In this document: positions 1-7,170 of the stretch, one piece after another
How the letters are laid out: each line of letters begins with the position of its first letter
How positions within the stretch are numbered: position 1 is the first letter of the stretch
NCBI GenBank assembly: GCA_900769285.1
Contig: CAAGGB010000114.1
Span: forward strand, 1 to 7,170
DNA from: Victivallales bacterium
GTDB taxonomy: Bacteria; Verrucomicrobiota; Lentisphaeria; Oligosphaerales; Oligosphaeraceae
Length of the DNA: 7,170 bases
Reading direction: 5' to 3'
Notes under the pieces: generated by a model
The model's input: the letters and a program-made list of their open reading frames with translations, nothing else
The model's database searches: none
Told to the model about the DNA's origin: nothing
Position numbers and translations under genes: made by a program

Positions 1-455
1 CAGTCGAAAAAGAAATTGTTGAAGCCCGCGCGGTTGTGGTCCACCTTGGAGACCACCTGCCGCGCCTGCGCCAAATCAAGGTGCTCCGTCTCCGCCACAC
101 GCTCGCTCCGCAGCTCCGCCGGCGCAATCAGGCGGACGCTCAGATGACCCGGCACGTCCTTGAACAGCATCTGGCCGCCACGACCCAGCACCACGCAGTT
201 CGCGTCTCGCGCCTCGTCGAACAGCACCAGCTTCAGGCACGTCACGTACTCCTCCACCGCGTTCGTCAGGGAGGCGAAGAACCCGGGCTTGCGCTCGTCG
301 AACGCCTCACGCTTCTTCTGCTTGATTCCCAGCGTCTCCAGACGGGACTCCACGATGTCCCGGTCGATAAAGTGGGCGCCCAGCCTGTCCGCCAGCGCCC
401 GGGCGACCTGTCGCCCATGTGCTCCGCGCTCTCGCGCAATGGTGATGATTGCCAT
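1..455 (-). CDS. Cytidylate kinase-like family protein (C-terminus beyond the left edge)
   Basis: This is the first 151 residues of a protein cut by the window edge. The N-terminus reads MAIITIARERGAHGRQVARA, the form seen in the cytidylate kinase-like family (Pfam Cytidylate_kin2), whose members begin with a beta strand, then a REfGsgGR-type loop in place of a classical Walker A. Here that loop is RERGAHGR (residues 8-15). Further family-like stretches are FIDRDIV (29-35), VVLGRGGQMLF (88-98) and the basic-aromatic stretch DHNRAGFNNFFF (139-150). Members are presumed nucleoside monophosphate kinases, but most have no tested substrate, so CMP phosphorylation should not be assumed. The start is well fixed: a perfect AGGAGGT lies 5 nt upstream. 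It is the first gene after the terminator at 606-644, so it probably has its own transcript, although I see no clear promoter. It is not the classical cmk, which has a GxxGxGK[ST] loop. Confidence 0.85.
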   Translation of the reverse strand, partial: MAIITIARERGAHGRQVARALADRLGAHFIDRDIVESRLETLGIKQKKREAFDERKPGFFASLTNAVEEYVTCLKLVLFDEARDANCVVLGRGGQMLFKDVPGHLSVRLIAPAELRSERVAETEHLDLAQARQVVSKVDHNRAGFNNFFFD

Positions 456-460
456 GCTTG

Positions 461-467
461 ACCTCCT
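461..467 (-). promoter_or_regulatory. Ribosome binding site of the cytidylate kinase-like gene
   Basis: The minus strand reads AGGAGGT followed by CAAGC and then ATG at 455. It is a full-strength Shine-Dalgarno with 5-nt spacing and fixes this start. Similar purine runs (GGAGG types) occur further upstream in the leader, but none has a usable start codon in this frame. Confidence 0.85.
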
Positions 468-581
468 TGACTGATGCAGTGGGTGTTGCCGGCCTCGCCG
501 CCCCCTCTCTCTCGCTCGCCTCCTCCCCCACTCCGTCACCTCCCACGGCGTCTGACCGACAAAACGCCCCGCGGTTCGCCC

Positions 582-605
582 GTCGCCGAAACTTTTTTCG
601 CCGAC
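582..605. repeat. Imperfect inverted repeat just beyond the terminator
   Basis: GTCGCCGAAA on the left and TTTCGCCGAC-like sequence on the right form a 24-nt near-palindrome, with 9 pairs, one mismatch and a 4-nt loop. It directly abuts the terminator T run. Neither strand has a T run after it, so it is not itself a terminator. It could serve as a backup stem or as a structured 5' leader element for the cytidylate kinase-like gene. The stretch ccgacaaaa occurs at both 557 and 601. Confidence 0.45.
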
Positions 606-644
606 AAAAAAAGGCGCCCCGCCCCCGGACGGGGGCGTGGCGCC
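606..644 (-). terminator. Intrinsic (Rho-independent) terminator after the Nfu-type gene
   Basis: On the minus strand a 32-nt GC-only-type hairpin spans 644-613, with arms GGCGCC and GGCGCC enclosing CGCCCCC-type and GGGGGCG-type inner arms, about 14 base pairs in all. There is one A/C mismatch and a 4-nt loop. It is followed directly by seven T (612-606). It begins 25 nt after the stop codon at 670, so it ends the Nfu gene and any transcript coming from valS. In the other direction the hairpin is not followed by a T run, so it should act only on leftward transcription. Confidence 0.93.
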
Positions 645-669
645 AGTCGCGCATCGCGGAAACGCCGGT

Positions 670-912
670 TCAGGCGCGCTCGACGACGATGGCGGGGTCC
701 ACCTTCTCACGGAGGATGCTCTCGATGCCGTTCTTGAGCGTCATCTGGGCATGGGGGCAGTGGCCGCAGGCGCCGCGCAGCTTCAGGTAGACCGTCAGCC
801 CCTCGATCTTCACCAGCTCCAGATCGCCGCCGTCCGCCTGCAGCATCCCGCGCAACTGCTCCAGCTGCTCGATGATGGCCTTCTCCTTGTCGCTCTTCTG
901 CTCGTCGCTCAT
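670..912 (-). CDS. NifU C-terminal-domain (Nfu-type) iron-sulfur protein, 80 residues
   Basis: The 80-residue protein is one NifU C-terminal domain and nothing else. An acidic or basic N-terminal stretch (1-12) is followed by a helix with QADGGDLELV (25-34), a strand region GLTVYLKLRG (38-47), and the signature GACGHCPHAQMTLKNGIE (47-64). The two cysteines are C49 and C52 (CxxC). In Nfu proteins these bind an Fe-S cluster between subunits, and the protein passes the cluster to target enzymes in the cytoplasm. The A-type domain of NfuA and the scaffold domain of full NifU are both absent. The start at 912 is chosen because AAGGAGC lies 8 nt upstream. The frame stays open to 1002, but that longer form has no Shine-Dalgarno and its extra residues look non-coding. 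The gene is 105 nt after valS and is closed by the terminator at 606-644. Confidence 0.92.
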   Translation of the reverse strand: MSDEQKSDKEKAIIEQLEQLRGMLQADGGDLELVKIEGLTVYLKLRGACGHCPHAQMTLKNGIESILREKVDPAIVVERA

Positions 913-943
913 GACTCGTAGCTCCTTACTGATGTTTGCCTTG

Positions 944-971
944 ACTATGGTTTGTTGTGTGGGAGAGTGAA
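944..971 (-). promoter_or_regulatory. Possible weak sigma70-type promoter for the Nfu gene
   Basis: The minus strand reads TTCACT (971-966), a 16-bp spacer, then CATAGT (949-944). Each box matches four of six consensus positions. Transcription would start about 25-30 nt before the ATG at 912, leaving room for the Shine-Dalgarno. It is weak, and the gene may simply be read through from valS. Confidence 0.25.
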
Positions 972-979
972 TGCCTTGT

Positions 980-1010
980 CGGACAGGCGTCCGGCGGAAC
1001 AAACCGCCTG
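980..1010 (-). repeat. Pair of short, mutually exclusive hairpins after valS
   Basis: Between the valS stop and the Nfu gene, GGCGG and CCGCC (993-997 and 1004-1008) can form one stem, and CGGAC and GTCCG (980-984 and 989-993) another. CAGGCG and CGCCTG (984-989 and 1005-1010) can pair instead and enclose the middle. No T run follows on the minus strand, so this is not a standard terminator. It may protect the 3' end or slow polymerase. It could also be chance pairing in GC-rich DNA. Confidence 0.3.
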
Positions 1011-1017
1011 GGCTACG

Positions 1018-3732
<2,715 letters not shown>

Positions 3733-3823
3733 GACCTTTTCCTCTTATGGCTTCTGCTTGTTTCAGCCGTAGAACATTCCCAACGGGACTCGGCGACGCA
3801 AACCGCGCACTGCCATACGCCAG

Positions 3824-4366
3824 TCACTGCCCCAGCCCATGCTGGCGCAGCGCCTCGAACAGCACCACCGCACCCGCGTTGCCCACATTGATCGAATTCT
3901 TGCACCCCAGCGCCGGCAGGCTCACATACCCGTCACACAGCGCCAGCGCCTCCTCGGAGACGCCCAGCGCCTCGTTCCCCAGCACCAGCGCGCACGGGAA
4001 CGCATACCGCACCGCATGGTACGGCAACGCGCCCTCCACCGTCTCCACCGCGTACACCGTGTACCCGCGCCCCTTCAGCCGCCGCACCGCCTCCGCCGCC
4101 GTCTCCGCCGTCTCGCACGGCACCAGACGGTCGCAGCCGCGAGCCGTCTTCTCCAGCTTCGGATGCGGCGGACACGCCGTGTACCCGCACGCCACGATGC
4201 CCTCCGCACGGGTCGCCTCCGCCACCCGGAACAGATTGCCCACGTTGTGCGCGCTGCGCAGACGATCCAGCACCAGAACCACCGGCAGACGCGCCGCGCC
4301 CGCCAGCGGCTCCTCACGGTCGCCGCGGCGAACCACCGCCTCCATCGACACGTCTCCGGCGCCCAT
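3824..4366 (-). CDS. SpoU/TrmH-family RNA 2'-O-methyltransferase
   Basis: The 180-residue protein has the three SPOUT motifs of SpoU-type enzymes, which transfer methyl from S-adenosylmethionine to a ribose 2'-OH in tRNA or rRNA. Motif 1 is LRSAHNVGNLFRVAEATRAEG (about 36-56, with N41 and R47). Motif 2 is LVLGNEALGV (127-136, with E132). Motif 3 is SLPALGCKNSINVGNAG (149-165), which forms the knotted cofactor site. There is no N-terminal L30e-like substrate domain as in RlmB, so it resembles short TrmH- or TrmL-like enzymes. Its target base cannot be told from sequence. I chose ATG 4366 because GGGGAG lies 8 nt upstream. The GTG at 4375 overlaps that site. The ATG at 4345 also has a GGAG at 8 nt and remains possible. 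The gene follows the helicase after 17 nt, so the two are very likely cotranscribed. Confidence 0.93.
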   Translation of the reverse strand: MGAGDVSMEAVVRRGDREEPLAGAARLPVVLVLDRLRSAHNVGNLFRVAEATRAEGIVACGYTACPPHPKLEKTARGCDRLVPCETAETAAEAVRRLKGRGYTVYAVETVEGALPYHAVRYAFPCALVLGNEALGVSEEALALCDGYVSLPALGCKNSINVGNAGAVVLFEALRQHGLGQ

Positions 4367-4374
4367 CGGCCGCA

Positions 4375-4380
4375 CTCCCC
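4375..4380 (-). promoter_or_regulatory. Ribosome binding site that decides the methyltransferase start
   Basis: GGGGAG on the minus strand lies 8 nt before the ATG at 4366. The last base of this site is the first base of the upstream GTG (4375), so the GTG cannot use it. It falls in the 17-nt gap after the helicase stop codon, allowing re-initiation by ribosomes that finish the helicase. Confidence 0.6.
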
Positions 4381-4383
4381 GGC

Positions 4384-6216
4384 TCAGCGGCGGAAACCGC
4401 CGCGACGCGGACGGCCACCATTCGCCAGACGCTGCCGCGAGTGCGACTGCTCCGCCTTCGGACGCACATTCCTGTACCCCTCCGGCAACTGCAGCATCTC
4501 CTCCTCCGGCTGCGTGATCGGCAGCGAACGGCCGATGTACGTCTCGATGTCCGGTATCACGAACGAGCTCTCCTCGTCCGCGAAGCTGATGGCGCGCCCC
4601 TTGTGGCCCGCGCGCGCCGTCCGCCCGACGCGGTGAACATAGTCCTCCGCCTCATACGGGAAGTCGTAGTTGATCACGTGCGAAACGTCGTCGACGTGGA
4701 TGCCACGCCCCGCCACGTCCGTCGCCACAATCACCTTCACCTTGCCGGTCCGGAAGTCCTCCAGGATGCGCAGGCGCTTCTTCTGGTCCACGTCGCCCGA
4801 CAGCATCTCCGACTCGACGCCGAACCGCTTGAGCTCGTCGTGCAGCGCCTCGACCTCGCTCCTGCGGTTGCGGAAGATGAGCACCCGGTGGCAGTCCTCG
4901 TGGCTCAGCGTCCACAGCAGGATGGGCAGCTTCTCGCGCGACGTCGCCGAGTAGACCGTCTCCTCGATGCCCTCCGCCACGATGTGCTCCGGCTCCACCT
5001 CCATCCGAATCGGATCCGGACGCATCCACCGCGACGCCAGATTCATGATGTCGTGGCTCAGCGTCGCGCTGAACAGCATCGTCTGACGCGTCTCGGGGCC
5101 GCGCAGACGGCTGATGATGCGCTTCACATCCGGGATGAAGCCCATGTCCAGCATCCGGTCTGCCTCGTCGATGATCAGCGTCTCCACCTTGTCCAGGCTC
5201 ACCGCGTGCTGCTGCAGGAAGTCAATCAGACGCCCCGGCGTCGCCACCACCAGGTCCGGATGCTCGTTCAGCAGCCGACGCTGACGGTCGTAATCCATGC
5301 CGCCATACACTGCCACCGTCTTGAAGTGGCTGTACGCGCACAGCGCGTTCGCGTCATGCGCAATCTGGATGGCCAGCTCGCGCGTCGGTGCCAGCGCCAG
5401 CGCGAACGGCTCGTTCGCCGCGCGTTCCGTCGCTCCGCCACCCTGCAGATAGCGCTGCAGCATCGCAATCAGGAACGTCGCCGTCTTGCCGGTGCCCGTC
5501 TGCGCCTTGCCCGCGATGTCCTTCCCCGCCAGCGCGTGCGGCAGCGTCAGACCCTGTATCGGCGTGCACTTCGTGAAGTGAAGGTCGTCCAGAACGGCGC
5601 GGAGAATGCGGATGTCCAGCGGGAAGTCCTGGAACAGAACATCCTCCGGATGCTCGCGCACCGCCTCCGGCACACGCCAGTCACCCAGCGTCTTCGGCTC
5701 CTCGCGCTCCACACCCTGCGTCAGCAGCTCCGACTCGGCTTCAACCTCAGCCCCAGCCACGGGCTCGGCCACAGGTTCGGCCACAGCCTCAACGACAGGC
5801 TCGGCCTTGGGCTCGGCCACGGGTTCGGCCTTCGGTTCGGCCACAGCCTCAACGACAGGCTCTGGCTTCAGCTCCATCACAGGCTCGGCCTTGAGCTCGG
5901 CCACGGATTCAGCCACAGGCTCGGACTCGGGCTTCGGCTCGACGACAGGCTCGGCTTTCGGTTCGACAACGGCTTCAACCACGGGCTCGGCCTTCACCTC
6001 GGCCGATGGCGCGACCACATACTCGACCGTCGCCTCGGCGACCTGTTGCGCACGTCTCGGACGCTCATTCTCGCCCCCACGGCGCTGGCCACGGCGCGTC
6101 TGCTCCGCAGACGGCTCCGACGGTCTCTCCTCAACCGCGACCGCCGTGGACGCAGCCTCGACGCCACAAATGCTCCGCTGCCACGAAAGATACTTCTCAA
6201 TGACAACCAATGACAC
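4384..6216 (-). CDS. DEAD-box ATP-dependent RNA helicase, RhlB-like, with long acidic repeat extension
   Basis: The 610-residue protein unwinds or remodels RNA using ATP. Its core starts near residue 190 and has all main motifs: Q motif region HFTKCTPIQ (213-221), Walker A AQTGTGKT (238-245), PTRELA (277-282), GG (305-306), TPGR (326-329), DEAD (350-353), SAT (383-385), VAGRGIH (501-507) and HRVGRTARAG (528-537). The sequences CTPIQ, ATDVAGRGIHV and DIETYIGRSLPI (556-567) resemble RhlB, the degradosome helicase, more than RhlE or DeaD, but orthology is not proven. The tail (about 585-610) is basic and ends in RRGGFRR, a likely RNA-binding tail. Before the core come about 190 residues that RhlB lacks: a basic stretch rich in R and G (about 41-56) and an Ala/Glu/Pro/Val repeat (72-161). 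The GTG start at 6216 has AAGGAG 7 nt upstream. The in-frame ATG at 6291 has no Shine-Dalgarno and lies inside the leader. Confidence 0.95.
   Translation of the reverse strand: MSLVVIEKYLSWQRSICGVEAASTAVAVEERPSEPSAEQTRRGQRRGGENERPRRAQQVAEATVEYVVAPSAEVKAEPVVEAVVEPKAEPVVEPKPESEPVAESVAELKAEPVMELKPEPVVEAVAEPKAEPVAEPKAEPVVEAVAEPVAEPVAGAEVEAESELLTQGVEREEPKTLGDWRVPEAVREHPEDVLFQDFPLDIRILRAVLDDLHFTKCTPIQGLTLPHALAGKDIAGKAQTGTGKTATFLIAMLQRYLQGGGATERAANEPFALALAPTRELAIQIAHDANALCAYSHFKTVAVYGGMDYDRQRRLLNEHPDLVVATPGRLIDFLQQHAVSLDKVETLIIDEADRMLDMGFIPDVKRIISRLRGPETRQTMLFSATLSHDIMNLASRWMRPDPIRMEVEPEHIVAEGIEETVYSATSREKLPILLWTLSHEDCHRVLIFRNRRSEVEALHDELKRFGVESEMLSGDVDQKKRLRILEDFRTGKVKVIVATDVAGRGIHVDDVSHVINYDFPYEAEDYVHRVGRTARAGHKGRAISFADEESSFVIPDIETYIGRSLPITQPEEEMLQLPEGYRNVRPKAEQSHSRQRLANGGRPRRGGFRR
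5734..6003 (-). repeat. Ala/Glu/Pro/Val repeat region within the helicase gene
   Basis: Residues 72-161 are built from variants of AEPVVE, AEPKAEPV and EPVAE, with E about every third to fourth position, many P and V, and almost no aromatic residues. At DNA level a perfect 29-bp copy lies at 5774-5802 and 5834-5862, exactly 60 bp (20 codons) apart, encoding EPVVEAVAEP twice. Such segments are expected to be extended and acidic. The perfect repeat suggests recent duplication, and length may differ between strains. Function is unknown; a spacer, or a docking arm between the basic N-terminus and the helicase core, is plausible. Confidence 0.85.
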
Positions 6217-6223
6217 GTTCGTT

Positions 6224-6229
6224 CTCCTT
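6224..6229 (-). promoter_or_regulatory. Ribosome binding site that fixes the GTG start of the helicase
   Basis: AAGGAG on the minus strand lies 7 nt before GTG 6216, a near-ideal arrangement. No comparable site precedes the in-frame ATG at 6291, so the shorter 610-residue product is preferred. Confidence 0.8.
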
Positions 6230-6330
6230 GTCCATCGCTCGGTCCCCGACGGCCACCATGCGGCCCGGCAGACCTCAGCCCCGCAGCACATTCACGATGA
6301 GACAGCACACATTGACCTTCATACCGCTCG

Positions 6331-6376
6331 GCGGACGATGCCTCGTCGCCCATGCGACCCTTCGGCCATCGTCCGC
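6331..6376 (-). promoter_or_regulatory. Two-part stem-loop in the helicase mRNA leader
   Basis: A perfect 10-bp inverted repeat (GCGGACGATG at 6331-6340 and CATCGTCCGC at 6367-6376) encloses a second perfect 5-bp stem (GTCGC at 6345-6349 and GCGAC at 6354-6358) with a 4-nt loop. The unpaired bases between the stems are asymmetric (4 and 8 nt), giving an internal loop. It lies roughly 50-100 nt into the predicted leader and over 100 nt before the GTG. There is no T run after it, so it is not a terminator. It may control stability, or sense helicase level or temperature, as leaders of some DEAD-box and cold-shock genes do; this is inference. I do not recognise a known riboswitch. Confidence 0.55.
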
Positions 6377-6400
6377 TCAACACTGTCTCCACGGCGGAGC

Positions 6401-6423
6401 TTGCGCACAGTTTTTTAGCGCAA
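6401..6423 (-). repeat. Inverted repeat near the predicted transcript start
   Basis: TTGCGC and GCGCAA (6401-6406 and 6418-6423) form a 6-bp stem with an 11-nt loop containing an A run on the transcript. It falls within the first 5-30 nt of the predicted helicase leader, where a 5' hairpin can stabilise mRNA, or could be an operator in DNA form. Confidence 0.35.
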
Positions 6424-6434
6424 CTGAATGGGGT

Positions 6435-6463
6435 AATATATATCCTTTTTGCCCAGAAATCAA
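6435..6463 (-). promoter_or_regulatory. Sigma70-type promoter of the helicase operon
   Basis: The minus strand reads TTGATT (6463-6458), a 17-bp spacer, and TATATT (6440-6435). The -35 box matches four of six positions and the -10 five of six, in the only clearly AT-rich patch between these genes. Transcription would start near 6428, giving a leader of about 210 nt before the GTG at 6216. CAACTG occurs at both 6421-6426 and 6461-6466, 40 bp apart, one copy overlapping the -35 box. A paired binding site is possible but speculative. Confidence 0.65.
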
Positions 6464-6497
6464 CTGGAGAGCACGTGCGACCGATGTCCTGTCCGCC

Positions 6498-6890
6498 TCA
6501 GTTCAACCCCAGGTCGCCGCTCAAGAAAAAGCGGTCGCCGCGACGCTCCAGGCTCAGCTTCCGTCCCGGAAACGCCTGCGCAATCGCCTCCGGCAGCAGC
6601 GCCGACGCCTCGTCCAGTATCAGCTCGCGCGTCCCAGCGTCCACCGGTGACGCCGACACAATCCGCAGCTCAATCGTGTACCCCGGAACATTCCCCGTCG
6701 TGTACCCCATCGAGAACGACGCCGTGATGGAGAACACCCCGTCGTACTTCGGGCTTGCCGCCACGCCGCTCGGCGGACGCGACGGATGACGCCGCAGCAC
6801 CTCGCCAAAGCGCCGCTCCAGCTCCACATCCACCGTGTCCAGCGCCCGCCGCAGCGTCAAATCCCATTGCTCCAAAGCCGACATACTCAT
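6498..6890 (-). CDS. Hypothetical protein, 130 residues, family not recognised
   Basis: I do not recognise this protein. It has no signal peptide, membrane segment or cysteine cluster. The N-terminal third is helical and charged (ALEQWDLTLRRALDTVDVEL, 5-24; RRFGEVLRR, 26-34). A Pro/Ser turn (36-41) is followed by a strand-rich middle: YDGVFSITASFSMGYTTG (49-66) and GYTIELRIVS (70-79). A second helix (86-106, RELILDEASALLPEAIAQAF type) and a final hairpin (KLSLERRGDRFFLSGDLGLN, 111-130) close it. This looks like a small soluble alpha/beta domain. The start at 6890 has AAGGA 8 nt upstream; an ATG at 6884 is less well placed. The open frame continues upstream to 6950, but there it reads the 9-bp repeat and is unlikely to be translated. 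It ends 34 nt before the -35 box of the helicase promoter, so it is probably a separate transcript. No terminator is visible after it. Confidence 0.75.
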   Translation of the reverse strand: MSMSALEQWDLTLRRALDTVDVELERRFGEVLRRHPSRPPSGVAASPKYDGVFSITASFSMGYTTGNVPGYTIELRIVSASPVDAGTRELILDEASALLPEAIAQAFPGRKLSLERRGDRFFLSGDLGLN

Positions 6891-6923
6891 GTTCTGCTTC
6901 CTTATTTTCTGATCACTCGGCCC

Positions 6924-6957
6924 ATTAGGCCCATTAGCCCCATTGCCCATAGGGCTG
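6924..6957. repeat. Short block of 9-bp tandem repeats (left block)
   Basis: On the plus strand the units read ATTAGGCCC, ATTAGCCCC, ATTGCCC (7 nt) and ATAGGGCTG. These are the same family as the larger array at 7071-7170, and the order CCC-ATTGCCC-ATAGGG is shared by both blocks, pointing to a common origin. The block lies about 35 nt upstream of the 130-residue gene start, so it would sit in that gene's leader or promoter region. Confidence 0.7.
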
Positions 6958-7017
6958 ATTCGGCTCGGTCATCCAGCCAGCCACCGACCATTTCGCACAC
7001 TCAGCAGATACAGACTA

Positions 7018-7061
7018 TTTCCACAGACCGTTTCCACAGACTGCTTTTGTGTATTTTGTGT
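7018..7061. repeat. Short direct repeats in the linker between the 9-bp blocks
   Basis: TTTCCACAGAC occurs twice (7018-7028 and 7031-7041, period 13), and TTTTGTGT twice (7045-7052 and 7054-7061, period 9). On the minus strand the first pair reads GTCTGTGGAAA. No gene is evident from 6958 to 7070. Confidence 0.7.
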
Positions 7062-7070
7062 TTTTCCCCC

Positions 7071-7170
7071 ATAGGGCTCATTAGGCTCATAGGGCTTATA
7101 GGGCCCATTGCCCATAGGGCCCATCAGCCCCATCAGCCCCATAGGCCCCATAGGCCCCATAGGCCCCATA
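7071..7170. repeat. 9-bp tandem repeat array reaching the right edge
   Basis: The plus strand is ten 9-bp units plus one 7-bp unit, consensus ATAGGGCCC. In order: ATAGGGCTC, ATTAGGCTC, ATAGGGCTT, ATAGGGCCC, ATTGCCC, ATAGGGCCC, ATCAGCCCC twice, ATAGGCCCC three times, then ATA at the edge. Units become more uniform to the right, where the array probably continues. The core GGGCCC or GGCC is self-complementary, so single strands could fold. Because 9 is a multiple of 3, the minus strand stays open and would encode a Met-Gly-Pro triplet repeat, but I treat this as non-coding. Confidence 0.9.

Noticed and set aside
3733..3823. Separate promoter for valS (TTGCGT, 17 bp, AATGTT on the minus strand)
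   Set aside because: The -10 box matches only three of six consensus positions; read-through from the upstream gene explains expression equally well.
3733..3823. T-box or other tRNA-sensing leader before valS
   Set aside because: The gap is only 91 nt and shows neither a T-box core sequence nor a terminator hairpin with a T run.
4441..6213. A 590-codon open frame on the plus strand opposite the helicase
   Set aside because: Same in-register antisense effect. Its low-complexity Gly/Leu/His repeats only mirror the Ala/Glu/Pro/Val repeat of the helicase.
6217..6291. N-terminal extension of the helicase to the ATG at 6291
   Set aside because: There is no Shine-Dalgarno before 6291, the 25 extra residues look non-coding (Cys/Trp-rich), and GTG 6216 has AAGGAG at 7 nt.
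5994..6392. Out-of-frame upstream reading frame across the helicase leader
   Set aside because: It starts at a GTG without a ribosome site, is Arg/Ser-rich, and runs far into the helicase gene in another frame.
6969..7169. Collagen-like Met-Gly-Pro protein encoded on the minus strand
   Set aside because: The Gly-X-Y pattern is a by-product of the 9-bp DNA repeat; there is no ribosome site in view and the rest of the frame reads through linker repeats.

Overview
The window is about 7.2 kb of GC-rich (by eye a little over 60% G+C) bacterial chromosome. Every gene I can support lies on the minus strand, so transcription runs from right to left. The genes are housekeeping, mostly RNA and translation functions. 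There is no phage, insertion sequence, CRISPR array, tRNA or rRNA. The organism is a bacterium with clear Shine-Dalgarno sites and a sigma70-like promoter. The ValRS carries TMGH in place of HMGH and the intergenic DNA holds short GC-rich tandem repeats. From memory of such sequences I lean towards the PVC group (Verrucomicrobiota, Kiritimatiellota or Lentisphaerota), but this is a weak inference.

Layout in the direction of transcription. 7170-6891: no recognisable gene, but two blocks of a 9-bp tandem repeat (consensus ATAGGGCCC on the plus strand) with a linker of T-rich and TCTGTGG-type short repeats between them. 6890-6498: an unrecognised 130-residue protein. 6463-6217: a good sigma70-like promoter, then a leader of about 210 nt with a strong stem-loop. 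6216-4384: an RhlB-like DEAD-box RNA helicase that starts at a GTG and has a long Ala/Glu/Pro/Val repeat extension before the helicase core. 4366-3824: a SpoU/TrmH-family RNA methyltransferase, 17 nt after the helicase. 3732-1018: valyl-tRNA synthetase. 912-670: a small NifU C-terminal-domain (Nfu-type) Fe-S protein, followed at 644-606 by a textbook intrinsic terminator. 455-1: the first 151 residues of a cytidylate kinase-like protein that runs off the left edge.

The helicase promoter probably drives the helicase and the methyltransferase, and possibly valS and the Nfu gene, ending at the terminator. The helicase and methyltransferase suggest a module for RNA remodelling or modification, and valS adds translation. 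The Nfu gene may also have its own weak promoter. I did not find a clearly new multi-gene system. The most notable signals are the helicase leader, the duplicated Ala/Glu/Pro/Val repeat in the helicase, the 9-bp repeat array at the right edge, and the altered HIGH motif in ValRS.
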